A stretch of DNA of 64,000 bases from Flavobacteriales bacterium (GTDB taxonomy: Bacteria; Bacteroidota; Bacteroidia; Flavobacteriales_G; Salibacteraceae): positions 1-64,000 of the forward strand of contig JABMOM010000029.1 in the NCBI GenBank assembly GCA_013204105.1, written 5' to 3'. Position 1 is the first letter of the stretch, and each line of letters starts with the position of its first letter. This document shows positions 60,273 through 64,000 of the stretch, in pieces. Under the pieces are notes generated by a model. It saw only the letters and a list, made by a program, of their open reading frames with translations, searched no databases and was not told the DNA's origin. A program made the position numbers and the translations under genes.

Positions 60273-62219
60273 ATGGTCAAGAAAGCAGTAGACAACGCAG
60301 GTCAAATGGATCCACGCTGGATGTGGCTTCCGGTTGTGCTTAGCATCCTCCTTTATTCGATGGCCGTAGGGCACGGATTCGTGCTGGACGACAACCTGGT
60401 CATCACCCAAAACAGACACGTTCAAGACGGGTTTTCGGGCATTCCGGACCTGTTGACCACCAACTACACCCATGGGCATCTTGACTTCAACGATGGGCTC
60501 TATCGCCCGCTTTCGCTCATCACTTTTGCAGCGGAATCGGCCATCCATGGTTTGGATCCGAACATCAGTCACTTCATCCAGGCCTTGCTGTATGGCCTCC
60601 TGCTGCTGATCTTAGGAAAATTGTTGCTGCTCTTATTCCACAACCGCCCGTGGAATGCCTTTTGGATCTTGTTACTCTTTGCTGTCCACCCCATCCACAC
60701 GGAGGTTGTCGCAAACCTGAAGAGTCGGGATGAAATCATGGCGTTGCTATTCTTTGCATGGTCCGCTTGGGTGTTTGTGCGATACTTGAACAGCAACGAC
60801 AAGAGATTGCTAGCTGGCGCTATGGGATTGTACTTTTTGGCGCTCTTCAGTAAAGAAAGTGCCATCACGTTTCTGGTGGCCTTTCCACTTCTCCATTATT
60901 TCTATCGTCCTGATTCATGGAGGAAAGTACTGAAGACGGGTGCTCTTTTCGCTATTCCAGCGGCCATTTTTCTAGGCATCAGGGCTTGGGTCTTGCTTTC
61001 ATTGAGGCCAGTAGATTCCGGTGTGAGCGACCTCCTTCAAAACATTCTTTCGAGCTCAGAAAGTTGGGTGGAACGCATTGCCACTGCAACGGTGGTTCAA
61101 GGGTTTTATCTCTGGAAGTTGCTCATTCCCTTTCCACTTTCGCATGACTACTCCTATCACGTCATCCCCGTCTACGACTTGACCTCTCCTCTGTTCCTGG
61201 CATCCTTGATCACGTTGCTCGGCATTTTATACCTGGCTTATCGTGGTTGGAAAGGAAGGCAGTGGTACGCATTCGGTATTGTCTTCTACTTCATTGCCAT
61301 TTCGGTTGTATCGAATACTATGATCTTGATTGGTGCTTTGATGGCCGAGCGTTTCGTTTTCGCTCCTTCGCTGGGGTGGACCATTGCTTTGGTAGGCGGA
61401 ATCGGTGCAGTTCCCTTCTTGAGCAAACGGCAAACGTGGCTATTCGCTGGAATGGCAGGTATTTTCCTTCTCCTTTCGGCGCAGCGGATTCCGGATTGGA
61501 AGGACAACTACACGCTCTTCAACGCCGATATTGACAAGGTGCCAAGCAGTGCACGAGCGCATTACAATGTAGGCACGGCAAACAACGATCGGGCAAAGAT
61601 TGACCCTCAAGAACGACAGCAACTCCGGACTTCGGCCATTCAGCACCTCCGCAAGGCGATTGAAATATGGCCTGAGTACAAAGACGCCTACAACAACCTT
61701 GGGGTGGTGTACATAGACATGGGCAAGCTCCAGGAGGCCTATGCCGTATATCAAGAAACCCACAAGCGCTTTCCCTCCTATTCAAAAGGCCTTTACAACT
61801 TAGGCATTACCACCTATAAGCTTGGGAAGTTTGCGGAGGCAGAAAGCTATTTTGAGGCTTATCTGGACCAATCCTCGAACAACGACGTCCTTTTCCTCAC
61901 AGCAGAGAGCGAAGGCTATCAGTCCAAATTTGAGGAAGCGAAAGAGCATCTGCTCCTGCTGATAGAGCGCGAACCCTCACGGGCCCGGGGACCCCTCAAA
62001 TTAGGAATGGCCTACGGCATTTCTGGAGATCAAGCCCAGGCTGAAGCATACTTTAACCGAGCCATCCGAATAGAGCCTCGGAATGCGGAAGCGCATTTGA
62101 ACTTGGGCCTTCTCTACCTGAACACCCAACGACCAGACCTAGCAGGCGAAAGTTTACGAAACGCCTTGGCCTTGGATCCAAACCTAGAACAAGCGCGTCA
62201 ATTACTCGATCGTTTATGA
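60273..62219 (+). CDS. TMTC-like membrane glycosyltransferase with TPR repeats
   Basis: 648 residues. The N-terminal 430 or so hold about ten transmembrane helices; the first loop after helix 1 has FVLDDNLVI, and YRPLSLITFA and HPIHTEVVANLKSRDE follow, which match GT-C type glycosyltransferases of the TMTC group. The C-terminal 200 residues are tetratricopeptide repeats (for example AYNNLGVVYIDMGKLQEAYA and GLYNLGITTYKLGKFAEAES). Proposed role: polyprenyl-linked sugar transfer to proteins or glycans; unproven. Starts 10 bases after the recombinase and overlaps the next gene by four bases. Confidence 0.85.
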   Translation: MVKKAVDNAGQMDPRWMWLPVVLSILLYSMAVGHGFVLDDNLVITQNRHVQDGFSGIPDLLTTNYTHGHLDFNDGLYRPLSLITFAAESAIHGLDPNISHFIQALLYGLLLLILGKLLLLLFHNRPWNAFWILLLFAVHPIHTEVVANLKSRDEIMALLFFAWSAWVFVRYLNSNDKRLLAGAMGLYFLALFSKESAITFLVAFPLLHYFYRPDSWRKVLKTGALFAIPAAIFLGIRAWVLLSLRPVDSGVSDLLQNILSSSESWVERIATATVVQGFYLWKLLIPFPLSHDYSYHVIPVYDLTSPLFLASLITLLGILYLAYRGWKGRQWYAFGIVFYFIAISVVSNTMILIGALMAERFVFAPSLGWTIALVGGIGAVPFLSKRQTWLFAGMAGIFLLLSAQRIPDWKDNYTLFNADIDKVPSSARAHYNVGTANNDRAKIDPQERQQLRTSAIQHLRKAIEIWPEYKDAYNNLGVVYIDMGKLQEAYAVYQETHKRFPSYSKGLYNLGITTYKLGKFAEAESYFEAYLDQSSNNDVLFLTAESEGYQSKFEEAKEHLLLLIEREPSRARGPLKLGMAYGISGDQAQAEAYFNRAIRIEPRNAEAHLNLGLLYLNTQRPDLAGESLRNALALDPNLEQARQLLDRL

Positions 62220-62884
62220 TCTGGATGCTCACCTGTGAGCACTACAGCAATGGTGTTCCGCTTCAGTATGCGCACCTATTTGTGAAAGCCGTAGACGTGT
62301 TGGAAAGTCACCGGGGCTACGATGTTCGTGTAGCTCCGATGTATCTCAGGCTTGAACCCTTGTTTGACGAGGCTCGCTTCTTTCGCTACACACGCTTGTT
62401 GATCGAACCCAACCGCCAGATCCAAGACAAGCACCTCTTCTCTCCTTTTACGGCCCAACTTTCTACGTCGGAAAAAGCGGATATCACCAGCAGGTATTAC
62501 CATCCCTACCGAACGGGTATTGAACGGTTCATCGAGCAATACATTGACGAAGGGGTATTTCACATTTCCTTGCATTCATTCCACCCAGGGCTGGGTAGCC
62601 AAAATCGTGAAACGCCCATCGGTCTGTCGTTCGATTCAAAACGTCAATGGGAACGAGAGGTGGCTATCATTTGGCGGCGTGCAATTCAAGAACTTTCTCC
62701 AACCCATAACGTCCGATTCAACTATCCCTATCGAGGCAATAAGAATGGATTCACATCGTATTTACGCAATTGCTTTCCGGAGAATTACACCGCTTTAGAA
62801 TTGGAGGTGAGAAACGATGTCGTACTCGACTTGAGGCAAACGATCTACGAGAGCCTTGCCAACTTGAGGGGGGTGATTGGTTGA
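62216..62884 (+). CDS. N-formylglutamate amidohydrolase family protein
   Basis: 222 residues with the family pattern: WMLTCEHYSNGVPLQYAHLF at the N-terminus (metal-binding EH), HISLHSFHPGL in the middle and NYPYRGNKNGFTSYLR near the end. The characterised enzyme hydrolyses N-formyl-glutamate in histidine degradation, but many members have other or unknown substrates, and no hut genes are here. Coupled by a four-base overlap to the TMTC-like gene, which hints at a related role that I cannot define. Ends 3 bases from the convergent holin-like gene. Confidence 0.85.
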   Translation: MIWMLTCEHYSNGVPLQYAHLFVKAVDVLESHRGYDVRVAPMYLRLEPLFDEARFFRYTRLLIEPNRQIQDKHLFSPFTAQLSTSEKADITSRYYHPYRTGIERFIEQYIDEGVFHISLHSFHPGLGSQNRETPIGLSFDSKRQWEREVAIIWRRAIQELSPTHNVRFNYPYRGNKNGFTSYLRNCFPENYTALELEVRNDVVLDLRQTIYESLANLRGVIG

Positions 62885-62887
62885 AGC

Positions 62888-63268
62888 TTACCGCTCAGCG
62901 CTGCTCTTTGAGCGCCGCTTTCTATCGTTTCCGCTAAGTACGTCTAAAACGGATGTTACAACCGTTAGCAGCAAACTAAAGAAGAGCGCCCATAGAAAAC
63001 TATCCACTTCAAACCCATCGCTTATGATCCAGTCGGCCAACTCAATCATAGCAGCATTGATCACCAAGAGAAACAAGCCCAGCGTAAGGATGGTAGCAGG
63101 GATAGTGAGAATCACCAACAAAGGTTTCACAAACTGATTCAAGAAAGCGATGGCGAGGGCCACGAAGAATGCATCTACGAAACCTTCAACGTACACACCT
63201 GGCAAGAGGTAGGCGCAAATGATAACAGCGAGCGCAGAGAGGATTATGTTGATGAGAAACCTGATCAC
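62888..63268 (-). CDS. holin-like small membrane protein (phage_holin_4_2/DUF360 type)
   Basis: 126 residues with four predicted transmembrane helices: FLINIILSALAVIICAYLLP, VDAFFVALAIAFLNQFVKPL, ILTLGLFLLVINAAMIEL and FLWALFFSLLLTVVTSVLDV, then a basic tail. It matches the family called phage holin 4_2 (YvlD-like) in many genomes; members are mostly cellular proteins of unknown role, and no phage genes are nearby. Overlaps the preceding lipoprotein gene by four bases (ATGA). Confidence 0.85.
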   Translation of the reverse strand: MIRFLINIILSALAVIICAYLLPGVYVEGFVDAFFVALAIAFLNQFVKPLLVILTIPATILTLGLFLLVINAAMIELADWIISDGFEVDSFLWALFFSLLLTVVTSVLDVLSGNDRKRRSKSSAER

Positions 63269-64000
63269 AATGAAAAAACAGCAATAAATGCAATGATCAG
63301 CACAATGGAAAGAAGTATAACCACAGCTACCAGGATCAAGTAAATAAGGCCCAAAATGAATCCTACCAATCCCAAATCACTTTCCTTCTTACTCCGATTA
63401 CCAAACACTACCGCCATGATGGCGAGCACGAGCGCGAGCAATGAAAATACTATACCTAAGCCTGGAACAATAAAATTGGTAACGATTGCAAACAGTAAAA
63501 ATACCCATGTCAACACCCCTGCTATTAAGGCGATATTCGCATAGCGTTGAGTTTGCTCATCCACTTCTTCATCTTCCTCAGGGAGAGCGGATTCTAACGT
63601 CCCTCTTGAGACATCATCGCTTTCACTCAGAGCACTACCGGATCGAGGTTTGAACCAGGATATAGTTTGTTGTCTCGGCCCCTTCTTAATGGAAGCCTTC
63701 GTAAGGTCTGAGAGCACCCTTTTCGTAGCGGCAAATTTGCTATAGGTTCGACCTTCATTATGACCTTCAGAAACTTGCGTTTGTTCGGCTTTCCGGGTTT
63801 CAGGAGTGCCATTCTGGTTCGCATCTGGTTGATCCACTAATGCCGGAATTCGCTGGCTCAGGTTATTAGGGCTCTTCTGAGAACCCAAGTTTAGGTGGTA
63901 GCCATTGCGGTGCTTTCTTTTTTGAATGATGTTGGATGATACTACATCATTGCTGGTACTGCAAGCGGAGAGAAGGATGGAGGCCGCCACAACTAACGCC
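63265..64000 (-). CDS. lipoprotein with C-terminal membrane helices, 5' end cut by window edge
   Basis: The frame is open to the right edge; the visible start ...ALVVAASILLSACST is a signal peptide with lipobox LSAC, so the true start lies outside the window. The mature part is polar for about 130 residues and then has three transmembrane helices (IALIAGVLTWVFLLFAIVTN, GLGIVFSLLALVLAIMAVVF, LVGFILGLIYLILVAVVILL), resembling DUF4190-type domains. A lipid anchor together with membrane helices is odd, but is common among such Bacteroidota proteins. Function unknown. Coupled to the holin-like gene by a four-base overlap. Confidence 0.75.
   Translation of the reverse strand, partial: ALVVAASILLSACSTSNDVVSSNIIQKRKHRNGYHLNLGSQKSPNNLSQRIPALVDQPDANQNGTPETRKAEQTQVSEGHNEGRTYSKFAATKRVLSDLTKASIKKGPRQQTISWFKPRSGSALSESDDVSRGTLESALPEEDEEVDEQTQRYANIALIAGVLTWVFLLFAIVTNFIVPGLGIVFSLLALVLAIMAVVFGNRSKKESDLGLVGFILGLIYLILVAVVILLSIVLIIAFIAVFSL

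Noticed and set aside
62888-63268. Prophage remnant because of the holin-like gene
   Set aside because: The family is mostly chromosomal and there are no phage genes, integrase site or composition change around it. The tyrosine recombinase at 59.3 kb looks like the housekeeping Xer type.

Overview
The window is chromosomal DNA of a member of the Bacteroidota, most likely of the order Flavobacteriales. The evidence is the gliding genes gldF and gldG, a giant SprB-repeat surface protein with a type IX (T9SS) sorting tail, the Bacteroidota-specific forms of NusB and S16, two MbnP-type lipoproteins, and at least eleven perfect matches to the Bacteroidota -7 promoter box TAnnTTTG just upstream of genes. 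Coding density is high. Neighbouring genes often overlap by 4 bases (ATGA), and several convergent pairs overlap at their 3' ends. I see no prophage, insertion sequence or CRISPR array.

Layout. 1-4.4 kb: a VWA protein cut by the window edge, a membrane protein, an RRM RNA-binding protein and the lysC-lysA operon, all on the minus strand. 4.5-10.5 kb: gldF, gldG, a DUF4340 protein, dnaN and a secreted GH16 glucanase. 10.5-13.8 kb: rhomboid protease, small secreted protein, purC, phoH. 13.8-17.3 kb: a tight plus-strand operon (SAM hydrolase family, ABM monooxygenase, HEAT-like, hemerythrin-like, RlmD-type methyltransferase). 17.3-21.9 kb: a minus-strand set (coaE, ybbR, yajC, DUF1573 lipoprotein, nusB, amino acid dehydrogenase) that diverges from an MsbA-type exporter. 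23.9-25.7 kb: PUR protein, rimM and an rpsP with a long repetitive tail. 26-38.9 kb: one 4307-residue SprB-repeat protein. 39-45.5 kb: TamB-like protein divergent from tsaD, an outer membrane-type protein and an orphan Hpt. 45.5-49.6 kb: two MbnP lipoproteins, a TlpA-type thiol-disulfide protein and a methyltransferase. 49.6-51.6 kb: a 107-bp direct repeat, tRNA-Leu(GAG) and a SulP transporter. 51.8-64 kb: dnaE with an N-terminal exonuclease, trxA, MFS, DUF58, aroQ, xerC/D-type recombinase, a GT-C/TPR protein, N-formylglutamate amidohydrolase-like protein, a holin-like membrane protein and a partial lipoprotein.

Most of the window is housekeeping. The surface parts fit together: GldF/GldG, the giant SprB-repeat protein, the T9SS-type tails and TamB point to an envelope made for surface movement or adhesion. 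The most unusual items are: (1) an exact 918-bp higher-order period, four blocks in a row, in the giant gene; (2) a GH16 enzyme whose domain halves are in the circularly permuted order known from the Fibrobacter succinogenes lichenase; (3) ribosomal protein S16 with a tail of about 220 residues containing ten-residue repeats; (4) two adjacent MbnP copper-type proteins without an MbnH partner in the window; (5) a perfect 107-bp direct repeat beside tRNA-Leu; and (6) divergent promoters that overlap each other at dehydrogenase/msbA and at tamB/tsaD. I do not see a clear new multi-gene defence or mobile system.
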